DNA of 64,000 nucleotides from Pseudohongiella sp. (GCF_011050365.1 NZ_DRFV01000008.1:1-64000), one strand, 5' to 3'. Numbered from the stretch's first letter, positions 26,689 to 36,392 are shown. Program-made: numbers and translations. The notes: generated by a model not told the origin, from the letters alone.

Positions 26689-27852
26689 ATGAATAACAGG
26701 CAATCTTTCACCCACCGCCGTTTATGGTTGACGGCAGCGCTGTCCGGCGCCATATCGTTGCTGGCAGGGTCCGCCCTGGCGCAGCCCGGCGCCACCGGCC
26801 CGGCCGAACACGCCGATGTCACTCCCATCAATAACCTGCCCAATCCGTATGAAACCATCCGCGACTGGGGCACCTTGCCGGACGGCCGTAGCTGGGGTTC
26901 AGTGAGCGCTGTGCACGTTGATGTGGACGGTGTTCACATCTGGGCCGGTGATCGCTGCGGCGCCAACTCATGCGCCCTGTCCGATGTAGACCCCATCGTG
27001 AAACTGGATCCAGAAGGAAATGTGGTACAGAGCTTTGGTGCCGGACAGATTTTGTGGCCCCATGGCATGGAAGTGGACCATGAAGGTAATATCTGGGTGG
27101 CCGACGCTCGCTCGGCCAATGCTCAGGAGCTGGCCCAGAACCCGGACGCGTACGGTGGTCACCAGGTCGTGAAATTCAGCCCGCAGGGCGAAGTGTTAAT
27201 GGTACTGGGCACGCCGGGTGAAGCGGGCGACCTGCCCACTCATTTCACCGAGCCCAATGACGTACTGGTAGCGCCCGACGGCCATATTTTTGTCTCGGAA
27301 ACGCACAGCGCGCAGTTCCGTGACGAAGACGGCCCGACCTCCATGAGTCGAATTTCCAAGTTCGCGCCGGATGGCACTTTTGTGACAAGCTGGGGCAGCT
27401 GGGGTTACGATGACGGCGAGATGCGATCCCCGCACGCGCTGGCAATGGACTCACAGGGACGCCTGTTTGTTGCCGACCGCGGCAACCGTCGAATCCAGAT
27501 TTTCGATCAGGAAGGCACGCACCTGGATACCTGGTATCAGTTCAGCCGCATCAGTGGTCTGTTTATCGACGATAACGATGTGCTGTATGCCATTGACTCG
27601 GAGTCAGACAGCAACTACAACCCGGGCTGGCGTAAAGGTATGCGTATCGGCAGCGCCCGCACGGGCGAGGTGTGGTACTACATTCCCGAGCACAACTCCG
27701 AGCGTCCCACCGGTATGGGTGGCATCGGCGCCATGGGCGAAGGCGTGACCGTGGATAGCGCGGGCAATATCTATGCGGGCGAAGTAGGCCCGGTGCAGGG
27801 CATGACCAAGTTCATCCCGAGACTGTTGCCAGACAACTTTCCTTCGCATTGA
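26689..27852 (+). CDS. Periplasmic NHL-repeat beta-propeller protein
   Basis: This 387-residue protein has a signal peptide (cleavage near ALAQPG, about residue 27) and NHL-type repeats of a six-bladed beta-propeller (LWPHGMEVDHEGNIWVADA; SPHALAMDSQGRLFVADRGNRRIQIF). The architecture resembles peptidyl-alpha-hydroxyglycine amidating lyase-like and SMP-30-like proteins. No catalytic assignment is safe. GAGG six bases before the ATG supports the start. It is one of three exported propeller genes within 8 kb. Confidence 0.85.
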   Translation: MNNRQSFTHRRLWLTAALSGAISLLAGSALAQPGATGPAEHADVTPINNLPNPYETIRDWGTLPDGRSWGSVSAVHVDVDGVHIWAGDRCGANSCALSDVDPIVKLDPEGNVVQSFGAGQILWPHGMEVDHEGNIWVADARSANAQELAQNPDAYGGHQVVKFSPQGEVLMVLGTPGEAGDLPTHFTEPNDVLVAPDGHIFVSETHSAQFRDEDGPTSMSRISKFAPDGTFVTSWGSWGYDDGEMRSPHALAMDSQGRLFVADRGNRRIQIFDQEGTHLDTWYQFSRISGLFIDDNDVLYAIDSESDSNYNPGWRKGMRIGSARTGEVWYYIPEHNSERPTGMGGIGAMGEGVTVDSAGNIYAGEVGPVQGMTKFIPRLLPDNFPSH

Positions 27853-27925
27853 TACAGCTGTCGTTTTCAGCGCCCGCTGATAACGGCTTACGGTGACGCT
27901 GAACCGGGTGTGGCAACCGCCACTC

Positions 27926-28516
27926 TCAGTTCAGCAGATCCAGAATCACCGGCAGCATCGACAGCACCAGCAAACCTGCCATCAGGTAATTGAAACGCCG
28001 CAGCCACTGCGGATCCGCCAGCAATTTCTGTAACCCGACCCCGAACAGCAACCAGGTCAACGCGCTGGGCACCGCTGCCGTGATAAAAATCATCGCCATG
28101 TTAAGCACTTGCTGATTCATGCTGCCTGCCGTGGTAGTGAATGCAGCAATGGCACCGGTCGCCATGACCCAGGCCTTGGGATTGACCCACTGAAACGCCG
28201 CTGCCTGCAGAAAAGTCAGTGGCTTGATGTCCCTGACCTGCTCCGGCTGGCCGCTGCGGGCAATACGCCAGGCCAGATACAACAGGTAAATGATACCCAC
28301 CACCGAGATCAGGGTATGCACTTGCGGATAACGCTGGAATACAGCGCCCAGACCCAGGCCAATGCCGACGAACATGGCCGGAAATCCGATACAGACACCC
28401 AGCAACAAAGGTACACTGCGGCGGATGCCAAAATTGACACCCGAGCTCATCAGCATGACATTATTGGGACCCGGGGTGATCGCTGCCGACAACGCGAACA
28501 AAAAAACCGATATCAT
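27926..28516 (-). CDS. LysE-family translocator
   Basis: The 196-residue membrane protein has six hydrophobic segments and the family's N-terminal signature AAITPGPNNVMLMSSG, where the PGPN motif is diagnostic of LysE/RhtB exporters. Family members export amino acids such as lysine, homoserine or threonine; substrate cannot be assigned. It is convergent with the NHL gene and divergent from the SMP-30 gene, with about 114 bases between starts. Confidence 0.9.
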   Translation of the reverse strand: MISVFLFALSAAITPGPNNVMLMSSGVNFGIRRSVPLLLGVCIGFPAMFVGIGLGLGAVFQRYPQVHTLISVVGIIYLLYLAWRIARSGQPEQVRDIKPLTFLQAAAFQWVNPKAWVMATGAIAAFTTTAGSMNQQVLNMAMIFITAAVPSALTWLLFGVGLQKLLADPQWLRRFNYLMAGLLVLSMLPVILDLLN

Positions 28517-28630
28517 GAATTGTGTAGTGATAGGGAAATACCTGAGTTCTAGTAAACTGTTGGACAGTCTGTCACTAAATCATTTGCCGCGGGTAGTATA
28601 CTCGCTGCCCCTGTTTAAGGAGAAACACTC

Positions 28631-29548
28631 ATGAAACTATCCATGCTTGCCGGCGCCTTCGCGCTGACCTTCACCACGTTGACCAGCGCACAGGATTTCA
28701 CCGCTGGCGTGCCTCTGGGCACGGTCAATGAAGCCGGCGAACCCACTCCGATGTCGTCGAACGTCAAGGTATACGGCAGTTTCCGTTTCGCCGAGAGTTG
28801 CACTTTCGACCCCGAGCGCAACCTGATTCTGGCCATGAATGCCGGCGTACCCCAGGTCATGGAAGAAAATGACGGTTACGTTTCGCTGATCAATCCTGAC
28901 GGATCAGTGCATACCGCCAAATGGATCGGTAGCAGCCGCGACGGCCTGACTTTGAACCAACCCCTGGGCAGTGCCGTGCGCGATGGCGTGTTGTACGTTG
29001 CCGACACTGATACTGTGCGCACGTTCAATCTCGCCAGTGGCCAGCCGCTGGCCTCACACTCAGTCGCCGATGCGGGCGCCAATGGCCTCAATGGCATTGC
29101 GGTTGCCGCCGACGGGACCATCTATGCCTCCAATACCCGTGATCCCCAGCGCGTCTATCGCGTCAGCCCTGACGGTGCGGCGTCCGTGTTTATCGATGGG
29201 TCGCCGCTGATATTGCCTAACGGTGTTGCGGTGGATAACGATGGCAATGTGGTAGTTATCAATATCGGTAATAACCATGTTATGACCTTCAACACTGATG
29301 GTGAGTTGATCAATACCGAATACGCGGCAGAAAGTGGCAACGACGGCATCATTGTCACTGAAGACGGCACCCAGTATGTCAGCAGCGTGCGTTATGGCAG
29401 CATTTCAAGGATTGTGCCGGGTGGTGAGGCCGAGGTGATTGCGGAAGGCATTCCGAGTGCGGCGTCGATCTGTTATGACTCGGTGCAGAATCAGATTGTG
29501 ATTCCGATGAATAACAATAATGCGCTGGGGTTTCTGCCGTTGGATTGA
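28631..29548 (+). CDS. Exported SMP-30/gluconolactonase-like protein
   Basis: This 305-residue protein has a signal peptide (about 1-20) and an SMP-30/gluconolactonase/LRE-like beta-propeller. Evidence includes RFAESCTFDPERNLILAMN, NGLNGIAVAADGTIYASN, ILPNGVAVDNDGNVVVIN and ASICYDSVQNQIVIPMN, with acidic and Asn residues placed as in metal-binding members. It may be a lactonase but could be a non-enzymatic propeller. AAGGAG precedes the ATG. A long inverted repeat lies 43 bases downstream. Confidence 0.85.
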   Translation: MKLSMLAGAFALTFTTLTSAQDFTAGVPLGTVNEAGEPTPMSSNVKVYGSFRFAESCTFDPERNLILAMNAGVPQVMEENDGYVSLINPDGSVHTAKWIGSSRDGLTLNQPLGSAVRDGVLYVADTDTVRTFNLASGQPLASHSVADAGANGLNGIAVAADGTIYASNTRDPQRVYRVSPDGAASVFIDGSPLILPNGVAVDNDGNVVVINIGNNHVMTFNTDGELINTEYAAESGNDGIIVTEDGTQYVSSVRYGSISRIVPGGEAEVIAEGIPSAASICYDSVQNQIVIPMNNNNALGFLPLD

Positions 29549-29590
29549 TTGGGCGACTTGTCAGCGGTTTAACTGCAGGGTCGGTGCATG

Positions 29591-29642
29591 GAAACTTAGA
29601 GGGGATGGCCCAAGCCAGTTGGGGCATGCCCCTCTAAGTTTC
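29591..29642. repeat. Long interrupted inverted repeat (14-bp arms)
   Basis: The arms GAAACTTAGAGGGG (29591-29604) and CCCCTCTAAGTTTC (29629-29642) are perfectly complementary. A 3x3 internal mismatch (ATG/ATG) follows, then 4 further pairs (GCCC/GGGC) and a 10-base loop. It lies between the convergent ends of the SMP-30 and chrA genes. It lacks a T-tract, so it may act as a factor-assisted bidirectional terminator or be a mobile palindrome. Confidence 0.85.
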
Positions 29643-29680
29643 TGCTACTGACTGTGGAAGATTCTGGTGATGTTGTCAGT

Positions 29681-30898
29681 TTAGGCGATTAGCCAGCCGA
29701 TCGCGGCGCTGGCGAGAACCACGAGCCAGGGGGGAAGTTTCCAGGCCATCAGGGCGATCAGGGCGACGAGTGCCATGGCGAATTCTTTGGGGCCGACGAT
29801 GGCGCTGGTCCACACGGGATCGTAGAGGGCAGCTAAAAGCAGGCCGACAACGCCAGCGTTGATGCCCATGAGTGCCGATTGCATGCGGGTATTGGCGCGA
29901 AGTTGTTGCCAGAATGGTAATGCACCGGCGATGAGCAGGAAGGACGGCGCGAAGATGGCGAGCAGGCAGATCAGCCCACCCAGCCAGGCAGTTGGCGGGA
30001 ATGTCATGGCGGCGCCGAGAAAGGCGGCGAAGGTAAACAGGGGACCTGGCACGGCTTGCGCCGCACCATAGCCGGCGAGAAACACATCTTCCGGTACCCA
30101 GCCGGTCGGGACAACCTCGGCCTGCAGCAGCGGCAACACCACATGGCCGCCACCGAACACCAGCGAACCGGCGCGATAGAATGCATCGATAAGCGCCAGC
30201 GTCTGAGAAGGAAATAGCTGCATGGCTATTGGCAGCGCCAGCAGCAACACAAAAAACAGACTCAGCCAGAACAGGCCGGCGCCACGACTGACCGGGACCC
30301 GCCAGTCATCATTGGCGTCGCTGGCCGCCGGTTTGAAGGCGAACAGACCCACCACACCCGCGGCGACGATGACACCGACCTGCGCGTACACTGATGGCAA
30401 CAGCAACACCAGACAAGTGGCAACGGCCATCAACGTGAGACGCGGGGTATCCGGGCACAGATTGCGTGCCATTCCCCATACGGCCTGCGCTACCACGGCC
30501 ACCGCGACGACTTTCAATCCGGTTAACAGACCTGAGGAAACCGCACCGTCGGCAAACCCGTAAATGCCCATGGCCAACAGTATCAGAACCAGTGCCGATG
30601 GCAGCGTGAAGCCGAGCCAGGCCGCCAGTGCGCCGCGATAACCGGCACGTGACAAACCCAACGCCAGTCCGACCTGGCTACTGGCCGGACCCGGCAGGAA
30701 TTGGCACAGCGCTACCAGGTCGGCATAGCTGCGTTCGTTTAGCCATTGACGACGGCTGACAAATTCATCGCGGAAATATCCGATATGGGCAATCGGCCCG
30801 CCAAATGAGGTTAAGCCCAGGCGCAGGAAAATCAGAAACACCTGCAATGCATTGTCGGTGCCTTCAGCAGCAGGCCTGGTTAGATTGTTTGCTGACAC
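29681..30898 (-). CDS. chrA: Chromate efflux transporter ChrA
   Basis: This 405-residue CHR-superfamily protein is the long two-domain form. Each half has the chromate-transport domain; the first shows FGGPIAHIGYFRDEFV and FLPGPASSQ, the second FGGGHVVLPLLQAE and GYGAAQAVPGPLFTF. It drives chromate efflux from the cytoplasm. No chrB regulator is adjacent. The gene is 23 bases downstream of mnmH on the same strand, so it may be co-transcribed with selD-mnmH. Confidence 0.93.
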   Translation of the reverse strand: MSANNLTRPAAEGTDNALQVFLIFLRLGLTSFGGPIAHIGYFRDEFVSRRQWLNERSYADLVALCQFLPGPASSQVGLALGLSRAGYRGALAAWLGFTLPSALVLILLAMGIYGFADGAVSSGLLTGLKVVAVAVVAQAVWGMARNLCPDTPRLTLMAVATCLVLLLPSVYAQVGVIVAAGVVGLFAFKPAASDANDDWRVPVSRGAGLFWLSLFFVLLLALPIAMQLFPSQTLALIDAFYRAGSLVFGGGHVVLPLLQAEVVPTGWVPEDVFLAGYGAAQAVPGPLFTFAAFLGAAMTFPPTAWLGGLICLLAIFAPSFLLIAGALPFWQQLRANTRMQSALMGINAGVVGLLLAALYDPVWTSAIVGPKEFAMALVALIALMAWKLPPWLVVLASAAIGWLIA

Positions 30899-30921
30899 GA
30901 TTCAAAATCCCCTTTTCACTA

Positions 30922-32016
30922 TCAACTGCGCAGCGTTGCCAAAAACTCACGCACGGCATCGGCTCTGCCCCTGAACACAACACGCTCCGGGTGTTTCTGC
31001 CCCTGATAATCGTACATGGGGTCGTAGTAATCGCGTAGCAGGCTGCGAATCCACACCCGATGTTCGGCGGCATCACCTTCGCGGTGCGTCCGGATGGCAT
31101 TTTCCAGTTGTTCACTCACCACCGCGTAACGCTCACCGCCCAGACGTTTACGCACGCGGAACAGGGACTCACGCAGGTCCTCGATAAAAAGCTCAAAGCC
31201 CTGCTCTGCACCGGCATGTTGCTGCCATTCCGCTGATTTACGCAAAATGTAATTGAGGTAAGAGTGTTCCGTTCGCGCGTCCAGATCACTTTGCAACTGA
31301 ATCAACGGTGCTTTTGCCATGGCCTCGCGCAAACCATGCGGCAGCGCACAGCGACCGATCAGTCGGCTCTCGTCTTCCAGAACAATTGCTTTACCCGGGT
31401 GCCGGTGCTGATGTTTAAGCATGGCAATGATCAGCCGGTTTTCAAAATCAATCTGTGACGGTTGTCCATCGGCGCGCCGGCCGAATGAACTGCCCCGGTG
31501 ATTGGCAATACCTTCCAGATCAACAGAGTCAGGTAACTCATTTAACAGATCAGTTTTGGCAGAACCTGTGTGTCCCGCCAGTACCAGAATTTTCTGGCGG
31601 CTGCAGATCTGCTCCAGGCTACCGAGCAGAAACTGACGCATGGCTTTGTAGCCGCCCTCGACTCTGGGGTAATCCAGTCCCGCCTCATGTAGCCATTGCT
31701 GACAGATTTGTGAGCGCAGGCCGCCACGGAAACAATACAGATATCCATTCGGATGCTGACGCGCCTGTGACAGCCACGCGTCCACACGCAGTGCTTTGAT
31801 ATCGCCGTTGACCATTGAATGGCCGAGCGCCATTGCAGCCTGCTGTCCCTCCTCCTTGTAGCAGGTGCCGACCGCTGCCCGCTCGTCATCGGTCATCAGT
31901 GGCAGGTTGACGGCATTGGGGAAAGCCCCGCGTGCGAATTCGACCGGTGCACGGGTATCTATCAGGGGCGCATCATCAAGAAACAACGCCAGATAGTCCT
32001 GGGTGTCAGCTCGCAT
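30922..32016 (-). CDS. mnmH: tRNA 2-selenouridine synthase MnmH (SelU)
   Basis: MnmH replaces the sulfur of 2-thiouridine at the tRNA wobble position with selenium, through a geranylated intermediate, using selenophosphate. The 364-residue protein has an N-terminal rhodanese domain with catalytic Cys95 (YCFRGGLRS) and a C-terminal P-loop domain. The Walker A is GHTGSAKT (148-155), with Ala in place of the usual final Gly before Lys. ATG 32016 lies one base after the selD stop, marking an operon; upstream residues in the frame overlap selD and are rejected. Confidence 0.94.
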   Translation of the reverse strand: MRADTQDYLALFLDDAPLIDTRAPVEFARGAFPNAVNLPLMTDDERAAVGTCYKEEGQQAAMALGHSMVNGDIKALRVDAWLSQARQHPNGYLYCFRGGLRSQICQQWLHEAGLDYPRVEGGYKAMRQFLLGSLEQICSRQKILVLAGHTGSAKTDLLNELPDSVDLEGIANHRGSSFGRRADGQPSQIDFENRLIIAMLKHQHRHPGKAIVLEDESRLIGRCALPHGLREAMAKAPLIQLQSDLDARTEHSYLNYILRKSAEWQQHAGAEQGFELFIEDLRESLFRVRKRLGGERYAVVSEQLENAIRTHREGDAAEHRVWIRSLLRDYYDPMYDYQGQKHPERVVFRGRADAVREFLATLRS

Positions 32017-32017
32017 A

Positions 32018-33091
32018 TCAACGCAGCCTGACGCGGATATCGTCATCGGCGCTGGCAGACGACAGTTCACCGATTGGCTGGCAAAGTTCCTCTGGCACAC
32101 CCTGTTGCCGCAGCAGTGCCTCCACTTCATCACGGCTCTCCGGCAGCACTGCTATCAGCAGGCCGCCGCTGGTTTGCGGATCACACAACAGGTTACGCTG
32201 AGCGTCGTCCATTGGCGCCAGCCGGTGACCGTAGCTGTCGTGGTTACGCAGGGTGCCGCCGGGCACGCAGCCCAATGCCAGATAATCACGCACTGACGGC
32301 AATACCGGCACTCGCGCGATATCCAGCTCGGCAATCAGATCACTGCCTTCACACATTTCCAGCAGGTGACCCATCAGACCGAACCCGGTGACATCAGTCA
32401 TGGCTTTGACGCCGGCTATTTGTGCCAGGGCAAGGCCGGGTTTGTTGAGTTGACACATGACATCACGCGCCAGAAACTCATGCTCCGGCTTTAGCCTGTT
32501 CTGCTTTTGTGCCGTGGTCAGCACGCCGACACCCAGCGGCTTGGTCAGGTACAGCAGGCAACCGTCGGTCGCGGTATTGTTCTGCTTCAGGTGCTCACGC
32601 TGCGCCAGACCGGTCACGGCAAGTCCGAACACTGGCTCCGGGCAATCAATGCTGTGACCACCGGCCAGCACGATACCGGCGTCCGAACACGCCTGACGCC
32701 CGCCATCGACTACCTGCCCGGCGATTTCCGGCGACAGTTTGTCTATCGGCCAACCCAGTATGGCGATGGCCATCAACGGACGTCCACCCATGGCATAGAT
32801 ATCACTGATGGCATTGGTGGCGGCGATGCGCCCGAAGTCAAAGGGATCGTCGGCAATCGGCATAAAAAAGTCGGTGGTGCTGAGAATAACCTGGCCATTG
32901 CCGATATCATAAGCGGCCGCATCGTCTTTCGAGCTGTTGCCCACCAGCAGAGCCGGATCGGTGGCAAACTGGCGTTGTGACGCCAGTATACGGTCCAGTA
33001 CCGCAGGTGCGATCTTGCAGCCACAGCCGGCACCATGACTGAAAGCAGTCAGACGAACCGTCTGGCTATTGTTTGTATCCGGAGATGACAT
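32018..33091 (-). CDS. selD: Selenide, water dikinase SelD
   Basis: SelD makes selenophosphate from selenide and ATP. The 357-residue protein has the Gly-rich catalytic loop HGAGCGCK with Cys23 and Lys26 (equivalent to E. coli Cys17 and Lys20). An AIRS-like ATP-grasp-related fold follows, with [32 protein letters not shown] and [10 protein letters not shown]. The active site is Cys, not selenocysteine, so no UGA recoding is needed. It is the first gene of selD-mnmH. No selA, selB or selC is visible here. Confidence 0.95.
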   Translation of the reverse strand: MSSPDTNNSQTVRLTAFSHGAGCGCKIAPAVLDRILASQRQFATDPALLVGNSSKDDAAAYDIGNGQVILSTTDFFMPIADDPFDFGRIAATNAISDIYAMGGRPLMAIAILGWPIDKLSPEIAGQVVDGGRQACSDAGIVLAGGHSIDCPEPVFGLAVTGLAQREHLKQNNTATDGCLLYLTKPLGVGVLTTAQKQNRLKPEHEFLARDVMCQLNKPGLALAQIAGVKAMTDVTGFGLMGHLLEMCEGSDLIAELDIARVPVLPSVRDYLALGCVPGGTLRNHDSYGHRLAPMDDAQRNLLCDPQTSGGLLIAVLPESRDEVEALLRQQGVPEELCQPIGELSSASADDDIRVRLR

Positions 33092-33119
33092 AGAATTCCC
33101 ACGATTTAATGTTTTACGG

Positions 33120-33125
33120 ATTATA
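33120..33125 (-). promoter_or_regulatory. Probable -10 element for selD-mnmH
   Basis: The minus strand reads a perfect TATAAT about 29 bases upstream of the selD start. No good -35 hexamer is seen at 16-18 bases, so this is a partial promoter call. Confidence 0.4.
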
Positions 33126-33236
33126 ACGCGCCAACGGCACCATTGCTCTTCAGGGCCACATGTTGACCCATTTTGCGATTTATATGATGCTGATGCTTCT
33201 GAAATATAACGTGGTTGGTTTCAAGGAGATGCGGCA

Positions 33237-34448
33237 ATGCTCAAGCACTGGCTTTACATTTCGGTTCTCGGCGCCGGGTTGGCAGCCTCAGCGCCTGTTT
33301 GGGCGCAACCGGGAGGCAGTAATGCACTGCCGGACGGACCGGGCAAGGATCTGGTGGAAATTGCCTGCACAACCTGCCACGGCCTGAATCTCATCTCTCG
33401 CTCGGCAGGTTATGCCTCTGCCGCTGACTGGCATCGGGTGTTTTCCACCATGGTCGAGCTGCCAGCCGCCCAGGCGGAAACCATTGCCACCTATCTGGCA
33501 GCCCACTTCCCTGAAGATACCAGCCGTCGCCCGACACTTGTTGCCGGTGACTTCGACATTGAAATCACCGAGTGGCAGGTACCCACTCTGGGTCAGCGTT
33601 CACGCGACCCGGCCGAAGCCCCTGATGGCTCAATCTGGTGGACCGGCATGTGGGCCAGCCTGGCCGGCCGACTGGACCCGGAAACCGGCGCCATGGAAGA
33701 GTTTCACTTACCGCCAACGGCGCGGCCACACACCATCGTGCCCGATGAAGACGGCAATATCTGGTACACCGGTAACAGCAATGGCACCATTGGCATGCTT
33801 GACCCGGAAACCGGCATGGTGACTGAATATGCAACTGAAGCACGCGATCCCCACTCGGCGGTTTTCCATCCCAACGGCAACCTGTATTTCACCTCTCAGG
33901 GTGCTGCGATGCTGGGCCGCCTGAACCCGGACTCCGGCGAGCTTCGGGAGATCAATACCGAACCCAGGCCCTATGGCATCAAGGTAGACCAGGGTGGCGA
34001 CGTGTGGATTGCCTATAACGGCACCAACAAGCTGGGACGCATGGATCCCGACTCCATGGAAGTGCGCTATTACGAAGTGCCCGATGAGCGCACCCGTATC
34101 CGCCGACTGGATCTGGATAGCGCGGGCAACGTCTGGTTCGTCAATTCCACCATGGGCAAGATCGGCAGACTGGAGCCGGAAACTGGTGATATCACGCAAT
34201 GGGACTCGCCAAGCGGGCCTGATTCACACCCCTACTCCATGGCCGTCATTGATGACGTGATCTGGTACAACGAATCCGGCATGCGTCCCGATGCACTGGT
34301 CCGGTTTGACCCGTCCTCGGAACGATTCCAGAGCTGGGCTGTACCATCCGGCGTGGGCATCATCCGCCATGTCTGGGTGACCGAGGACAACAACCTGCTG
34401 ATTCACCAGAGCAGCAGCAACAAAATCGGCCTGGTACAGATTCCCTAG
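33237..34448 (+). CDS. Haem-binding segment fused to Vgb-like beta-propeller
   Basis: This 403-residue periplasmic protein has a signal peptide (cleavage near VWAQPG, about 24) and a short cytochrome c-like segment with CTTCH (44-48). A streptogramin-lyase (Vgb)-like seven-bladed propeller follows (about 110-400), with blades such as PDEDGNIWYTGNSNGTIGML and LDSAGNVWFVNSTMGKIG. CxxCH implies covalent haem; a distal Met is possible in the MVELP segment. Vgb linearises streptogramin B, but most propellers of this type have other or unknown roles, so antibiotic resistance is not claimed. AAGGAG precedes the ATG. Confidence 0.82.
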   Translation: MLKHWLYISVLGAGLAASAPVWAQPGGSNALPDGPGKDLVEIACTTCHGLNLISRSAGYASAADWHRVFSTMVELPAAQAETIATYLAAHFPEDTSRRPTLVAGDFDIEITEWQVPTLGQRSRDPAEAPDGSIWWTGMWASLAGRLDPETGAMEEFHLPPTARPHTIVPDEDGNIWYTGNSNGTIGMLDPETGMVTEYATEARDPHSAVFHPNGNLYFTSQGAAMLGRLNPDSGELREINTEPRPYGIKVDQGGDVWIAYNGTNKLGRMDPDSMEVRYYEVPDERTRIRRLDLDSAGNVWFVNSTMGKIGRLEPETGDITQWDSPSGPDSHPYSMAVIDDVIWYNESGMRPDALVRFDPSSERFQSWAVPSGVGIIRHVWVTEDNNLLIHQSSSNKIGLVQIP

Positions 34449-34522
34449 TCCCTATAACGGACACGCTGATGAACCGGATTGGCTGGCAAATGGTCAATCC
34501 GGTTTTAGCGATGCCGTTTACC

Positions 34523-35491
34523 TCAGCTCGCTGCGGAATCGGCAACGTCCACGTGACCACTGTGCAGATTGACCAGCTGCCAACCAGTCTCGCGATTGTT
34601 GCTGGCGATCGGCACTGTCAGCACCGGTATATGGCTGGCTGCCTCTGCGCTGCGCTGCGGACTGGGCCACGGCCACGCGGTCGCAACCACAGAATCGAAC
34701 TGGATATTGCCGATGCGGTTGTGCAGTCGCTGGTGCACATGCCCATAGATGACATTGACCTGATCAAATGGCGCCAGCATGGCCTGCAGGATGTCGGCAT
34801 CATCGGTCCAGAAATTCCAGGCTTTGCGAATCTTCTGCAAGGGTGCGTGTGACAGCACCACGATCGGTGTCGTTTTGTCCGTGTTGTCGAGGTCCTGTTG
34901 TAGCCATTGACGCTGGGCTGCACCCACCATAAAGGGTGACATGCGCGGGCTGTCCAGACCGGTCATTTCCGCCATGCGGCGTTCAGCTGAATGCCAGCGC
35001 CGCAATGTCCAGTCTTCGCAGGTCAGCACGCTGTTCAACACAATAAAATGCACGCCTTTGTGATCAAAGCTGTAGCTCGGCTCGCCAAACAGCGAACGCC
35101 AGCGTTCGCCCAGATCCAGGTAGTAATCATGCTCTCCCATGACCATATGTAACGGACTGCGCAAGCGGGACAGGATATCGGCACCATGGTCCAGTTCGGC
35201 ACGGCTGCCGAGTTGCGCCAGATCACCACCAAACACAACAAAATCCGGACGGGGGCTCATCTGGTTGATTTCTGACACAGCTCGCTGCAACGCCTGTTCC
35301 TGCCTGGCGACAAACTGTCTGCCGCGAATCTGCTGCAAATGCGCATCGGAGATGCAGGCAAAACTGAAATCCCGGGTCGACTGACCTGAGTTCGCGAAAG
35401 CCACCTTCACCACGCTGACCGGGAGCACACCGGCAATCGTCACGTTGGACAAACATTGCATTGCCGTGCTGATGAACTGGCGCCGATCCAT
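34523..35491 (-). CDS. Exported metallophosphoesterase
   Basis: The 322-residue calcineurin-like phosphoesterase has an N-terminal twin-arginine-like leader (MDRRQFISTAMQCL). The metal motifs are in order: SDAHL (Dx[HN]), GGDLAQ (GDxx), GEHDYY at the place of GNH[DE], LSHAP and YGHVHQ (GHxH). The Glu in GEHD replaces the usual Asn that contacts both metals. Substrate (cyclic nucleotide, phospholipid or other phosphodiester) is unknown. AGGAG with seven-base spacing fixes the start at 35491. Confidence 0.85.
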   Translation of the reverse strand: MDRRQFISTAMQCLSNVTIAGVLPVSVVKVAFANSGQSTRDFSFACISDAHLQQIRGRQFVARQEQALQRAVSEINQMSPRPDFVVFGGDLAQLGSRAELDHGADILSRLRSPLHMVMGEHDYYLDLGERWRSLFGEPSYSFDHKGVHFIVLNSVLTCEDWTLRRWHSAERRMAEMTGLDSPRMSPFMVGAAQRQWLQQDLDNTDKTTPIVVLSHAPLQKIRKAWNFWTDDADILQAMLAPFDQVNVIYGHVHQRLHNRIGNIQFDSVVATAWPWPSPQRSAEAASHIPVLTVPIASNNRETGWQLVNLHSGHVDVADSAAS

Positions 35492-35624
35492 TGCTGATCT
35501 CCTGTAAGCCATTGCCCGCAACCGGTGACTCAGCCGGGCAGACCTGTTTTGATTGTTCTCCGTCCGCTGCGCTGCGTCAACCATCCATTGTGTGAGCTCG
35601 CGCCATGGATGTACCGGCTGACAG

Positions 35625-35653
35625 TGGACACCCGGGGCAGGATTGACTATAGT
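35625..35653 (+). promoter_or_regulatory. Sigma-70-type promoter of gmk
   Basis: A -35 TGGACA (35625-35630) and -10 TATAGT (35648-35653), each one base from consensus, are separated by exactly 17 bases. They lie 53 bases before the gmk ATG. Confidence 0.65.
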
Positions 35654-35685
35654 TCTGCCGCATCACCACCCACTCCTTCACCTGA

Positions 35686-36324
<639 letters not shown>

Positions 36325-36359
36325 CAGCGCTGTTTTTCGCCGTTTTTGCCCCCGGTTCA

Positions 36360-36392
36360 CTGAATTTGCATGCAAGCGCTGCATAAATTCAG
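36360..36392. repeat. Inverted repeat in the gmk-rpoZ spacer
   Basis: CTGAATT (36360-36366) pairs with AATTCAG (36386-36392). An inner TGCA/TGCA pairing extends the stem past a 2-base bulge. It lies in the 221-base gmk-rpoZ spacer and could act as a terminator-like or regulatory hairpin; a TATCAT follows at 36393, possibly a -10 element for rpoZ. Confidence 0.5.

Noticed and set aside
32018-33091. Selenocysteine in SelD
   Set aside because: The active-site codon is for Cys (Cys23), so there is no in-frame UGA to recode.
33237-34448. Streptogramin resistance gene (vgb)
   Set aside because: Similarity is limited to the propeller fold; a signal peptide and CxxCH point elsewhere.
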